Source of the DNA: an uncultured bacterium
GTDB taxonomy: Bacteria; Bacillota; Clostridia; Oscillospirales; Acutalibacteraceae
Length of the DNA stretch: 10,281 bases
Assembly (NCBI GenBank): GCA_905215105.1
Contig: CAJMOI010000062.1
Span: 1-10,281 of the forward strand
Direction: 5' to 3'
The notes under the pieces were generated by a model. The model was not told the DNA's origin, did not search any database, and was given only the letters and a program-made list of their open reading frames with translations. Of this stretch, positions 1 through 5,993 are shown in pieces (position 1 is the first letter of the stretch; each line of letters opens with the position of its first letter). The translations under genes were made by a program, and so were the position numbers.

Positions 1-274
1 CAGCGCCGGCAGCCTGAGCTGCGTCAGCCTGGTCGCCCTTGCAGATAGCCAGCACGCGGACAGTTTTGCCGGTGCCGTTGGGCAGAACGATAGCGCCGCG
101 AACCTGCTGGTCAGCGTGACGGCTGTCAACGCCCAGCTTTACGTGCACTTCCACGGTCTCGTCAAACTTGGCGGTACCGGTCTTGATGCACAGATCCAGT
201 GCTTCGTCTGTATCATAAAACTTGCTGCGGTCGATCAGCTTGAGGCCGTCGACATATTTCTTACCGTGTTTCAT
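1..274 (-). CDS. rplA: 50S ribosomal protein L1, N-terminal part (cut by window edge)
   Basis: Only the first 91 codons are in the window; L1 is usually about 230 residues, so the C-terminal part lies beyond position 1. The protein begins MKHGKKYVDGLKLID and continues with the typical L1 segment holding KFDETVEVHVKLGVD and a VRGAIVLPNGTGK stretch, which is strongly diagnostic. L1 binds 23S rRNA at the mobile L1 stalk next to the E site, and in many bacteria it represses translation of its own operon. The ATG at 272-274 is preceded by an AGGGAGG ribosome binding site (283-289). It is the last gene visible in the rpmG-secE-nusG-rplK-rplA operon, 63 bases after rplK. That gap carries a candidate L1-binding element, which fits feedback control. 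Confidence 0.97.
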   Translation of the reverse strand, partial: MKHGKKYVDGLKLIDRSKFYDTDEALDLCIKTGTAKFDETVEVHVKLGVDSRHADQQVRGAIVLPNGTGKTVRVLAICKGDQADAAQAAGA

Positions 275-294
275 TGGTTAGTCCTCCCTGTTGA

Positions 295-329
295 GTGGTA
301 AATATCGGATTTATAAAAGTTCCTCCCAC
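295..329 (-). promoter_or_regulatory. Candidate L1 autoregulatory RNA element before rplA
   Basis: On the minus-strand transcript, between the rplK stop and the rplA ribosome binding site, GTGGGAGG (322-329) is followed by a 21-base AT-rich stretch and TACCAC (295-300). The outer arms can form a six-pair helix, GGGTGG with CCACTC including one G-U pair, leaving an asymmetric purine-rich internal loop. The same two boxes recur before rplK at 785-827. A short helix with a conserved G/A-rich asymmetric loop is the general form of the L1 target in mRNA and 23S rRNA, so L1 feedback binding is inferred. The inner helix is weak in this copy. Confidence 0.55.
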
Positions 330-337
330 CCGGGTGA

Positions 338-763
338 TCAGTCGACGACTTCAACGCCCATGCTGCGGCAGGTACCGGCCACCATGCTCATGGCGGTCTC
401 GATGTTGGCAGCGTTCAGATCGGGCATCTTCTGTTCGGCGATCTTCTTGACCTGTTCGCGGGTAATCTTCGCAACCTTTGTCTTGTTCGGCACGCCCGAA
501 CCGCTCTCGATGCCGCAAGCCTTCTTAATCAGAACAGCAGCGGGGGGAGTCTTGGTGACAAAAGTGAAGGAACGGTCAGCATAGACCGTAATCACAACGG
601 GGATAATCAGACCCACGTCGTTCTTGGTGCGCTCGTTGAATTCCTTCGTGAACGCCATGATGTTGACGCCGTGCTGGCCGAGTGCCGGTCCAACGGGGGG
701 CGCCGGGGTTGCTTTGCCAGCAGGTATCTGCAGCTTAATGAAGCCCGTAACCTTTTGAGCCAT
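338..763 (-). CDS. rplK: 50S ribosomal protein L11
   Basis: This is a complete 141-residue protein of normal L11 length. The N-terminal domain has the signature segment KLQIPAGKATPAPPVGPALG (residues 10-29), followed by GVNIMAFTKEFN. The C-terminal rRNA-binding domain includes the KTPPAAVLIKKA stretch and ends in TCRSMGVEVVD. L11 sits with L10/L12 at the GTPase-associated centre of the large subunit, and in many bacteria it is needed for RelA activation by uncharged tRNA. The start at 761-763 is preceded by a GGAGGTG ribosome binding site, and the stop is TGA at 338-340. It lies 137 bases after nusG, separated by a structured leader, and 63 bases before rplA. No anomaly was seen. Confidence 0.99.
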   Translation of the reverse strand: MAQKVTGFIKLQIPAGKATPAPPVGPALGQHGVNIMAFTKEFNERTKNDVGLIIPVVITVYADRSFTFVTKTPPAAVLIKKACGIESGSGVPNKTKVAKITREQVKKIAEQKMPDLNAANIETAMSMVAGTCRSMGVEVVD

Positions 764-784
764 TTTATTGCACCTCCAAAATTC

Positions 785-827
785 GTGGTAGATGGCGGGA
801 CGCGCTCTTTGAACGCATTCCTCCCAC
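785..827 (-). promoter_or_regulatory. Candidate L1 autoregulatory RNA element before rplK
   Basis: On the minus transcript GTGGGAGG (820-827) is separated by 29 bases from TACCAC (785-790). GTGG pairs with CCAC as an outer helix. An inner hairpin, ATGCG with CGCGT (one G-U pair) around a 9-base loop, completes a helix / asymmetric purine loop / helix shape. The rplK ribosome binding site follows within about 10 bases. The same box pair occurs before rplA. Assignment to L1 is inference from shape, position and recurrence. Confidence 0.55.
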
Positions 828-828
828 A

Positions 829-900
829 GGGGCTGTGCCCCTCATAACAAATACCGCATTGCGGATTGTTACCAAAACCTGTTTTGCGGAATCAACCGCA
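829..900 (-). other. Hairpin-rich nusG-rplK intergenic leader
   Basis: Immediately after the nusG stop the minus transcript holds four hairpins in series. The first is TGCGG/CCGCA with a 6-base loop (885-900). The second is CAAAAC/GTTTTG with a 2-base loop (873-886), overlapping the first. The third is AACAA/TTGTT closing an inner CCGC/GCGG (846-870). The fourth is GGGGC/GCCCC with loop ACA (829-841). None is followed by a U-run, so these are not ordinary terminators. An alternative stem, CACAG/CTGTG (825-837), competes with the last hairpin and would occupy part of the GTGGGAGG box of the adjacent element. Confidence 0.5.
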
Positions 901-1422
901 TTATTCCACCGTTTCCACCTGGTTGAGCTCCAGCTCCACCGGGGTTTCACGGCCAAACATGGATACCATGACGCGAACGCTGTTTTTCTCAGCATCCAGC
1001 TTTTCAACCGTACCCACAAATCCCTCCATCGGTCCGTCGATAATCTGCACGGAATCTCCGATGGCATAGGAAACTTCCACTTCTCTCGACTCCACACCCA
1101 GGCGGGCCACTTCGGCATCCGTCAAAGGAATGGGCTTGGAAGAGGGACCGACGAAGCCGGTGCATCCGCGGATATTGCGGACAATATACCAGGACTCGTC
1201 TGTCATGACCATTTTTACCAGCACATAGCCGGGAAAGATCTTGCGCTCCACTTCCCGCTGTTTTCCGTCCTTGACCTCGGTCACGGTCTCGGTGGGAACG
1301 CGGATTTCCTGAATCAGGTCGTGAAGCTGACGGTTTTCAACCGTTGTTTCAAGGTTGGACGCTACTTTGTTCTCATACCCGGAATAGGTATGGACAACGT
1401 ACCATCTGGATTCATCTGCCAT
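901..1422 (-). CDS. nusG: Transcription termination/antitermination factor NusG
   Basis: This complete 173-residue protein has standard two-domain NusG architecture. The N-terminal NGN domain, roughly residues 5-105, opens with RWYVVHTYSGYENKVASNLE and includes the FPGYVLVKM segment that contacts the RNA polymerase clamp. The C-terminal KOW domain, roughly residues 120-170, contains IGDSVQIIDGPMEGFVGTVE. NusG tunes RNA polymerase pausing and processivity, and it couples transcription to Rho or to the ribosome. The ATG at 1420-1422 follows a GGAGG ribosome binding site. It lies 41 bases after secE, the classical secE-nusG pairing, and upstream of rplK. The stop is TAA at 901-903. No unusual residues were seen. 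Confidence 0.98.
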   Translation of the reverse strand: MADESRWYVVHTYSGYENKVASNLETTVENRQLHDLIQEIRVPTETVTEVKDGKQREVERKIFPGYVLVKMVMTDESWYIVRNIRGCTGFVGPSSKPIPLTDAEVARLGVESREVEVSYAIGDSVQIIDGPMEGFVGTVEKLDAEKNSVRVMVSMFGRETPVELELNQVETVE

Positions 1423-1463
1423 TCTTCATTCCTCCGCACCAGCCTGACCTGATCGCAAGCGGA

Positions 1464-1700
1464 TCAGCCGGCAATATCCATAACGAGACCCAGGAGCTTC
1501 ATAAATGCGGTGTCCAGACCGAAAATAAACGCTCCGATTACGATAATCGTTACCAGCACAACGCCCATATTGCGGAAAACCGTATTGGGAGTCGGCCAGA
1601 CGATCTTCTTGATCTCGCCCTTGGTATCGCGGAAGAACTTGGCGCTGGCTTTGCCTGCACGAACGAAAACGTTCGGCTTCTTCTCGGTTTTTTCAGCCAT
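1464..1700 (-). CDS. secE: Preprotein translocase subunit SecE
   Basis: This is a 78-residue single-span SecE of the short Gram-positive type. The N-terminal cytoplasmic amphipathic part ends with the family signature KGEIKKIVWPT (about residues 28-38). A hydrophobic segment follows, roughly residues 46-70 (VVLVTIIVIGAFIFGLD). SecE clamps the SecY channel in the plasma membrane. I chose the ATG at 1698-1700, preceded by a GGGGGA ribosome binding site. An in-frame extension to 1763 would add 21 non-homologous-looking residues and overlap the end of rpmG. SecE lies 17 bases after rpmG and 41 before nusG, the usual Firmicute order. Confidence 0.96.
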   Translation of the reverse strand: MAEKTEKKPNVFVRAGKASAKFFRDTKGEIKKIVWPTPNTVFRNMGVVLVTIIVIGAFIFGLDTAFMKLLGLVMDIAG

Positions 1701-1717
1701 TCTCTGTTCCCCCAGCC

Positions 1718-1867
1718 TTACTTGGTTTCGCGGTGAAGGGTGTGCTTCCTGCAGAACCGGCAATACTTGTTCATTTCCAGTCTGTCAGGGTCGTTTTTCT
1801 TGTTTTTCTTGGTGTTGTAGTTGCGCTGCTTGCACTCTGTGCAGGCCATAACGACTTTGACTCTCAT
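1718..1867 (-). CDS. rpmG: 50S ribosomal protein L33, zinc-binding form
   Basis: A 49-codon gene, normal for L33, starts MRVKVVMACTECKQRNYNT and ends HTLHRETK. Four cysteines in two CxxC pairs (C9, C12, C36, C39) form a zinc ribbon, so this is the zinc-containing form; many Firmicutes also carry a second, cysteine-free copy induced by zinc starvation. L33 sits near the E site of the large subunit. The ATG at 1865-1867 has an excellent GGGAGGTG ribosome binding site. It is the first gene of the operon, about 119 bases downstream of the predicted transcription start. The stop is TAA at 1718-1720. Confidence 0.97.
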   Translation of the reverse strand: MRVKVVMACTECKQRNYNTKKNKKNDPDRLEMNKYCRFCRKHTLHRETK

Positions 1868-1986
1868 GACGGCACCTCCCGTTTAACGGAAAAAATTTAG
1901 GTCTTGCTCAGGACGCCTGTAGCTTCCTGATGGCCCAGCCTCCCTCAGTTTGAAAAGGGCGCAAAAAAAAGAACCCCTTTTGAGGT
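1868..1986 (-). other. 5' leader of the rpmG-secE-nusG operon
   Basis: This is the untranslated stretch between the predicted start (about 1986) and the rpmG ATG. At its extreme 5' end AAAAGGG pairs with CCCTTTT (1953-1959 with 1975-1981) around a 15-base, U-rich loop. A second hairpin, TCAGGA with TCCTGA (1908-1913 with 1925-1930), follows, then the palindrome CCGTTAAACGG (1878-1888), which abuts and partly covers the rpmG ribosome binding site. The stems are seen directly; any regulatory role is inference. Confidence 0.4.
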
Positions 1987-1992
1987 GTATTC

Positions 1993-2021
1993 ATTGTATC
2001 ATACCCCATCCCGTTCGTCAA
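1993..2021 (-). promoter_or_regulatory. Sigma-A-type promoter of the rpmG-secE-nusG-rplK-rplA operon
   Basis: On the minus strand the -35 box TTGACG (2016-2021) is separated by exactly 17 bases from the -10 box TACAAT (1993-1998). A TGA directly before the -10 gives an extended -10. The predicted start is near 1986. It lies between the flotillin terminator and rpmG. Confidence 0.88.
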
Positions 2022-2061
2022 GGACTTTTTCGCCTTTTTCGGCTTTCTCCGGGGATTTTTT

Positions 2062-2110
2062 CGAAAAATACAGCCCTTCCCCGGCACACAAAGGTGCTGA
2101 GGAAGGGCTG
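2062..2110 (-). terminator. Rho-independent terminator of the nfeD-flotillin operon
   Basis: Seventeen bases after the flotillin stop, the minus transcript has a 10-bp perfect stem, CAGCCCTTCC with GGAAGGGCTG (2101-2110 with 2071-2080). The 20-base loop can itself pair GCAC/GTGC, and TATTTTTCG follows. The stem strength and U-run make this a confident terminator that insulates the ribosomal operon downstream. Confidence 0.9.
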
Positions 2111-2126
2111 ATTCATTCCGTTTGGT

Positions 2127-3749
2127 TTATTCTTCCGTCTTTTCCGGCTCCTGCTGCGGTGCAGCTGCTCCGGGAAGGGGCTGGGGCAGACCGTCCACAC
2201 TGATGCGGCGGGTGGTTCTGGCCTCCAGCGTCTGGGACTTCATCACGTCGGTCATGTCAAAACCGATGGTGTCCTTCAGCGCTTCGTTCACGGCTTTCAG
2301 AGAACCGGTCATATAACGGGCCACATCTGCGGCGCCGCCTCCGCCTTCTCCGCTGCCGGAACCGTCGATAATGGTGATGTTGCCAATCTTGGACATGGGC
2401 TCCGCAATTGCGCGGGCAATTTCAGGCAGCTTTTCAACCACCATCTGCAGCTTACCGGCATCATCCATCTTGGCCAGTGCTTCGGCTTTCTTTTCCAGCG
2501 CTTCCGCTTCTGCAAGACCCTGACGGCGAATGGCTTCTGCCTGTGCAACGCCCTGCTTTTCGGTAATTTCCGCCTGTGCCATACCTTCCTGCTTAATGCG
2601 TTCGGCCTGAGCCTGAGCATCCAGTTTCTGTGCCTCGGCCTCTGCGGCAGCATCCAGCTTTTTGGCTTCTGCTTCTGCTTCGGCCCGCTTAATCATGGCA
2701 ATCTTCTGGGCTTCTGCCTGCAATTCTGCGCGGAGCTTTTCGGCCTCGGAGGGCTTAATCACCGTTTCCAGCAGCTCGGCTTCCTTGCGTTCAGCCTTTT
2801 TCTTTGCCAGCTCAATGTTTTTCTGTTCGGCGGCAATCTCAATCTGAATGGAAGCTTCCCGCACTTCACGGGCACGCTGTTCTTTCAGCACGTTGGCATC
2901 CATTTCCGTGTTGGTAATGTCCTTCTGGGTCACGTTCTGCTGAATGCTGTAGGCTGCGTCGGAAATTGCCTGGGTGGTCTGGCGCTCCTTTTCAAAATTC
3001 AGCTTCTTGATGTCCGCTTCCTTTTTGGCTTCTGCCATACGGGCTTCCGCTTCCAGACGAGCCTGTTCACCGGCGCGGCGGGCTTCGGAAGTCTTAATCA
3101 TGCTCTCCTTGACCGCCTCGGCCTGTGCGATTTCCGCGTCGCGCTTCACCGCTGCAATCTGGGGCTTGCTCAGGGCTTCAAAATAACCGTTCTGGTCGCC
3201 AATTCCTTTAATGGTAAAGGATTTCAGTTCCAGACCCAGTTCGCACAGCTGTTCCTCCGCCACTTCCTTCACCCGCTCGGAGAAGGTCTTGCGGTCTTTG
3301 TACAGCTGTTCGGCGGTCATATCCGCGATAATTTCACGGAGACGGCCTTCACAGACATCCCGGGCGGTTTCCATAATATGCTGTTTGGTTTCGTTCTCCC
3401 TGCCGCAGTTGAACTGCTCCACGGCAGAACGGATCATGGCTTCATCGTTCTTGATTTTGACAACGACAGTACCGTTGGCTTCGATGGGCACAGCGTCGGC
3501 TGTCAGGGTTCCCTGCATGTTCACATCAAAACTGATATTTTCCAGTGTTATGTAGTCGATCCGCTGCAAAACGGGCAGCACCATGACGCCGCCGCCGGTA
3601 ATCACTTTGGCTTTTCCCAGACCGGTCACAATGGCCGCTTTATCGGCAGGCACCTTTTTCCAGGTGGAGAAAATCGCGGCCAGGACAATGATCAGGCCGA
3701 CAACAATGATTCCAATGAGAATTGCGGTTGACATGAATTCTTCAGGCAT
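2127..3749 (-). CDS. floT: Flotillin-like SPFH-domain membrane scaffold protein
   Basis: This 540-residue protein has one N-terminal membrane segment (about residues 7-28, rich in Ile/Val/Leu). An SPFH/Band-7 domain follows to about residue 200, then a long Ala/Glu/Gln/Lys coiled coil to about residue 430. The C-terminal region contains the flotillin-type motif IGNITIIDGSG, and the protein ends in a Pro/Gln/Glu-rich tail. Flotillins oligomerise into membrane microdomains that gather signalling and secretion proteins. The ATG at 3747-3749 lies 9 bases after GGAGG (3759-3763). A TTG two codons upstream is only 3 bases from that site, so I prefer the ATG. The gene is 2 bases after the NfeD-like gene, matching the Bacillus yuaF-yuaG(floT) arrangement; that particular flotillin name is by analogy. 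The unit is closed by the terminator at 2062-2110. Confidence 0.92.
   Translation of the reverse strand: MPEEFMSTAILIGIIVVGLIIVLAAIFSTWKKVPADKAAIVTGLGKAKVITGGGVMVLPVLQRIDYITLENISFDVNMQGTLTADAVPIEANGTVVVKIKNDEAMIRSAVEQFNCGRENETKQHIMETARDVCEGRLREIIADMTAEQLYKDRKTFSERVKEVAEEQLCELGLELKSFTIKGIGDQNGYFEALSKPQIAAVKRDAEIAQAEAVKESMIKTSEARRAGEQARLEAEARMAEAKKEADIKKLNFEKERQTTQAISDAAYSIQQNVTQKDITNTEMDANVLKEQRAREVREASIQIEIAAEQKNIELAKKKAERKEAELLETVIKPSEAEKLRAELQAEAQKIAMIKRAEAEAEAKKLDAAAEAEAQKLDAQAQAERIKQEGMAQAEITEKQGVAQAEAIRRQGLAEAEALEKKAEALAKMDDAGKLQMVVEKLPEIARAIAEPMSKIGNITIIDGSGSGEGGGGAADVARYMTGSLKAVNEALKDTIGFDMTDVMKSQTLEARTTRRISVDGLPQPLPGAAAPQQEPEKTEE
2481..2678 (-). repeat. Six tandem 11-residue (hendecad) repeats inside the flotillin coiled coil
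   Basis: Residues 358-423 divide into six 11-residue units: AEAEAKKLDAA, AEAEAQKLDAQ, AQAERIKQEGM, AQAEITEKQGV, AQAEAIRRQGL and AEAEALEKKAE. Each begins A-(E/Q)-A-E, and units 3 to 5 have Gly at position 10. An 11-residue period fits a right-handed coiled coil, common in SPFH proteins. The matching GCTTCTGC-rich DNA is only mildly repetitive, so the repeat is mainly at protein level. Confidence 0.8.
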
Positions 3750-3751
3750 TT

Positions 3752-4330
3752 TCAAAAACCTCCTTTTGACTCTTTGAGCTGTGCCAGCTGCTTCCGATAG
3801 GAATCGAAAGGACAGACTGTGCAGATGTTTTTCTCCTCGTCGACCTCCACAATCAGGACCTCCATGCCGACGGGAAGTTCTTCCGTTACCCAGGACGCGG
3901 GTTTTGCGCTGTAGGCGGTATAGCTTCCGGCGCTGTTCTGCACCCGGACCGTCCCGACAAAATCAGGGCGGACCGCCAGCTGGATGACCCCTTCCTTCCA
4001 GACCAGCTCCCGGATACTGGGCGCTTGGGGCTGATTCCGTTTCAGGGGCCGGATGACAAACCGGGTCAGCGCCCAACAGGCCAGAATTCCCAGAACTCCG
4101 CCCAGTATGAGACTGAACACCCAGTGACCGCCCAGCACCAGCACAATTTTGCCGCAGGTTCCAAACACCAGCACGCCGAAAGACAGCGCCATGATATTGA
4201 AGGGGAGCGGTGCGTCTGCGTCGCCTGCGTCAAAGTCCAGATCCAGAAAATCCAGCACCACATGCGCCAGCGGCAGCAGCAATCCCACACCCATGCAGCA
4301 GAAATAAATGGTTGTCAGAACGGAATCCAT
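3752..4330 (-). CDS. NfeD-like (YuaF-type) membrane protein, flotillin partner
   Basis: This is a 192-residue protein. Three predicted membrane segments (about residues 8-28, 48-68 and 72-95) are followed by a basic RFVIRPLKR junction. A small beta-rich domain comes next (about residues 108-175), with the NfeD OB-fold pattern GxVxLAVRPDFVGTVRV, then GMEVLIVEVD. NfeD proteins lacking the protease domain are typically encoded beside SPFH/flotillin genes and act with them at the membrane, as YuaF does with YuaG in Bacillus. I chose the ATG at 4328-4330 because AAAGGAGG sits just upstream; a longer reading frame to 4399 runs through the promoter region. Its 3' end contains the ribosome binding site of the flotillin gene, which suggests translational coupling. 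Confidence 0.85.
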   Translation of the reverse strand: MDSVLTTIYFCCMGVGLLLPLAHVVLDFLDLDFDAGDADAPLPFNIMALSFGVLVFGTCGKIVLVLGGHWVFSLILGGVLGILACWALTRFVIRPLKRNQPQAPSIRELVWKEGVIQLAVRPDFVGTVRVQNSAGSYTAYSAKPASWVTEELPVGMEVLIVEVDEEKNICTVCPFDSYRKQLAQLKESKGGF

Positions 4331-4370
4331 GGGAAAACCTCCTTTCCATAGAAGAACGGCCGTTGTCCAT

Positions 4371-4399
4371 ATCATACTGGAAACCGGACAAAAACGCAA
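4371..4399 (-). promoter_or_regulatory. Candidate proximal promoter of the nfeD-flotillin operon
   Basis: On the minus strand -35 TTGCGT (4394-4399) and -10 TATGAT (4371-4376) are 17 bases apart, ending 40 bases before the NfeD start codon. The -35 is weak (three matches to TTGACA) but the -10 is good. Confidence 0.6.
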
Positions 4400-4533
4400 A
4401 GGCAGCCTGCGCCGGATTTTGGCTGTTTTCGGTCAAAAAAGGGAAATTTTCAAGGCTGCTTCTGCGGCGGATATCCGGGCGAATCCCCGCGCGTCCGGGC
4501 ACAACGGGGCGAATTTTCCCCGGTTTTCCTTAT
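4400..4533 (-). other. GC-rich, foldable leader upstream of nfeD-flotillin
   Basis: This is most of the 343-base gap between the divergent nfeD and MFS genes; I see no gene in it. If the distal promoter at 4540-4568 is used, this stretch is transcribed. It holds the hairpin CGGGG/CCCCG (4505-4522) and CCGG/CCGG enclosing GCG/CGC further on. A 7-bp inverted repeat, GCAGCCT/AGGCTGC (4402-4408 with 4453-4459), embraces a U6 run on the transcript. No known riboswitch class was recognised. Confidence 0.35.
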
Positions 4534-4539
4534 TGTTCA

Positions 4540-4568
4540 ATTGTACTGTATCCACTGGAAAAACGCAA
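4540..4568 (-). promoter_or_regulatory. Candidate distal promoter of the nfeD-flotillin operon
   Basis: On the minus strand -35 TTGCGT (4563-4568) is 17 bases from -10 TACAAT (4540-4545). Its -35 region, TTGCGTTTTT, is identical to that of the proximal promoter at 4371-4399. It would give a leader of about 200 bases before nfeD. Confidence 0.55.
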
Positions 4569-4572
4569 GATA

Positions 4573-4588
4573 TCATAAGATTTTATGA
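4573..4588. promoter_or_regulatory. Palindrome between divergent promoters (possible operator)
   Basis: TCATAA and TTATGA form a perfect 6-bp inverted repeat around GATT. It lies just upstream of the minus-strand -35 at 4563-4568 and 18 bases before the plus-strand -35 at 4607, a natural position for a regulator acting on both directions. No regulator is identified. Confidence 0.35.
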
Positions 4589-4606
4589 GAATTTTACATT
4601 TTCAAA

Positions 4607-4635
4607 TTGAATTCCCACAGGCTTCATGCTATGAT
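4607..4635 (+). promoter_or_regulatory. Promoter of the MFS-GDPD operon
   Basis: -35 TTGAAT (4607-4612), a 17-base spacer and -10 TATGAT (4630-4635), with TGC just before the -10 (extended -10). The predicted start is near 4642, about 32 bases before the MFS start codon. Confidence 0.78.
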
Positions 4636-4673
4636 GAAAGAACATGCGGACAACATGAATAAAGGAGAACGTT

Positions 4674-5963
4674 ATGAAACTGAACGTCAAACGCACGGTC
4701 TTTGTGGGCATGGCCTTTCTCTCCATCTGCACTTTCTGGCAGATGTACGAGGGCATCATCCCCCTGATTCTCAAGCACACCTTTCACCTGAAGGACACCT
4801 ATTCGGGCATGATTATGGCGCTGGACAACGTGCTGGCCCTGTTCATGCTGCCGTTTTTCGGCAATCTTTCCGACAAAACCCGCACCCGATTGGGAAAACG
4901 CACACCATTTATCATCGCGGGTACCGCCGCATCCTGCCTGTTCATGCTGCTGATTCCCCTGGCCGATCAGCTGGGCATCTTCTGGATGTTCATTGCCGCC
5001 CTGCTGATGGTGCTGGTGAGCATGAGCATTTATCGCTCCCCCGCCGTTGCCCTAATGCCCGACGTAACCCCCAAGCCGCTGCGCTCCAAGGGAAACGCCA
5101 TCATCAATCTGATGGGCGCTGTGGGCGGCATGATCACGCTGGTACTGATTCAGGTACTGGTGCCCGGCCACACCGAACGTCCCAACTATTTTCCCTTGTT
5201 TGCAGCAGTGGCCTTCATCATGGTGGTCTCTGTGGTCCTGCTGGTTTTCACCATTCCGGAAAACCGCCTTTCCGCGGAAGCCGCTGCTTTGAGTGACCCG
5301 GAAGAAACCGAACCGGAATCCAATGAGGAAACCAGCTCCTCCGCCCCTCTTCCCCGGGACGTAAAAAAGAGTCTGATTTTCCTGCTGCTCTCTGTGGCCT
5401 TCTGGTTTATGGGCTATAACGCCGTCACCTCCGCCTTTTCAAAGTATGCACAGATTCAGTGGGGCATGACCGGCGGCAGCTTTGCTTCCAGTCTGTTGAT
5501 TGCCACCGCAGCCGCTATCCTTTCCTATATTCCCGTGGGCATTATTGCCACTCGAATCGGCCGGAAAAAGACCATCCTCATCGGTGTCACGGTCCTTGCC
5601 CTGTGTTTCTTCTCCGGCGCCCTTTTCCCCACCTATCACCCGTCGGTGAACCTTGTTTTCGCACTGGTCGGCGTGGCCTGGGCCGCCATCAACGTCAATT
5701 CCTACCCCATGGTAGTGGAAATGAGCCGGGGCAGCAATGTGGGAAAATTCACCGGCTATTACTATACCTTCTCCATGGCCGCCCAAATTATCACCCCTGT
5801 TCTTTCCGGCGCACTGCTGGAGCATGTGGGATACTGGACGTTGTTCCCCTATGCCGCGCTGTTCTGTGCTTTCGCTTTTATCACCATGCTGTTTGTCCGT
5901 CACGGCGACAGCAAACCCATCCCCCCGAAAAGCCGTCTGGAATCCTTCGATACACCGGACTGA
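4674..5963 (+). CDS. MFS transporter, SLC45/GPH (sugar:cation symporter)-like
   Basis: This is a 429-residue polytopic protein with about 12 hydrophobic segments in two halves, split by a charged, acidic loop at about residues 205-225. The loop after the second membrane span reads GNLSDKTRTRLGKRTPFII, the cytoplasmic signature of the major facilitator superfamily in the form seen in SLC45 and glycoside-pentoside-hexuronide symporters. The segment YRSPAVALMPDVTPKPLRSK and, in the second half, ARIGRKK-like RIGRKKTILIG support this. Substrate is unknown; relatives move sucrose or other glycosides with H+ or Na+. The ATG at 4674 follows AAAGGAG at a normal distance. It is the first gene of a two-gene operon, 30 bases before the GDPD gene. 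Confidence 0.85.
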   Translation: MKLNVKRTVFVGMAFLSICTFWQMYEGIIPLILKHTFHLKDTYSGMIMALDNVLALFMLPFFGNLSDKTRTRLGKRTPFIIAGTAASCLFMLLIPLADQLGIFWMFIAALLMVLVSMSIYRSPAVALMPDVTPKPLRSKGNAIINLMGAVGGMITLVLIQVLVPGHTERPNYFPLFAAVAFIMVVSVVLLVFTIPENRLSAEAAALSDPEETEPESNEETSSSAPLPRDVKKSLIFLLLSVAFWFMGYNAVTSAFSKYAQIQWGMTGGSFASSLLIATAAAILSYIPVGIIATRIGRKKTILIGVTVLALCFFSGALFPTYHPSVNLVFALVGVAWAAINVNSYPMVVEMSRGSNVGKFTGYYYTFSMAAQIITPVLSGALLEHVGYWTLFPYAALFCAFAFITMLFVRHGDSKPIPPKSRLESFDTPD

Positions 5964-5993
5964 TGATGATTTCACGCAAAGGAGCCTTGATTT

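Noticed and set aside
829..841. GGGGC/GCCCC hairpin as a terminator between nusG and rplK
   Set aside because: No U-run follows on the minus transcript, and the downstream ribosomal genes have no other promoter.
835..1452. 205-codon plus-strand frame antisense to nusG
   Set aside because: It is antisense to nusG and its leader, with no plausible ribosome binding site or known family.
1701..1763. N-terminal extension of SecE by 21 residues
   Set aside because: It overlaps rpmG, lacks SecE similarity, and the internal ATG at 1698-1700 has its own ribosome binding site.
2481..2700. Repetitive GCTTCTGC-rich stretch as a DNA repeat or CRISPR-like array
   Set aside because: The units are not identical at DNA level and have no spacers; they encode the Ala/Glu coiled coil of flotillin.
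4331..4399. N-terminal extension of the NfeD-like protein by 23 residues
   Set aside because: It runs through the proximal promoter, while AAAGGAGG lies correctly before the ATG at 4328-4330.
4505..4530. CGGGG/CCCCG hairpin followed by GTTTTCC as a plus-strand terminator
   Set aside because: No plus-strand gene ends upstream of it; the stem is short and the T-run is interrupted.
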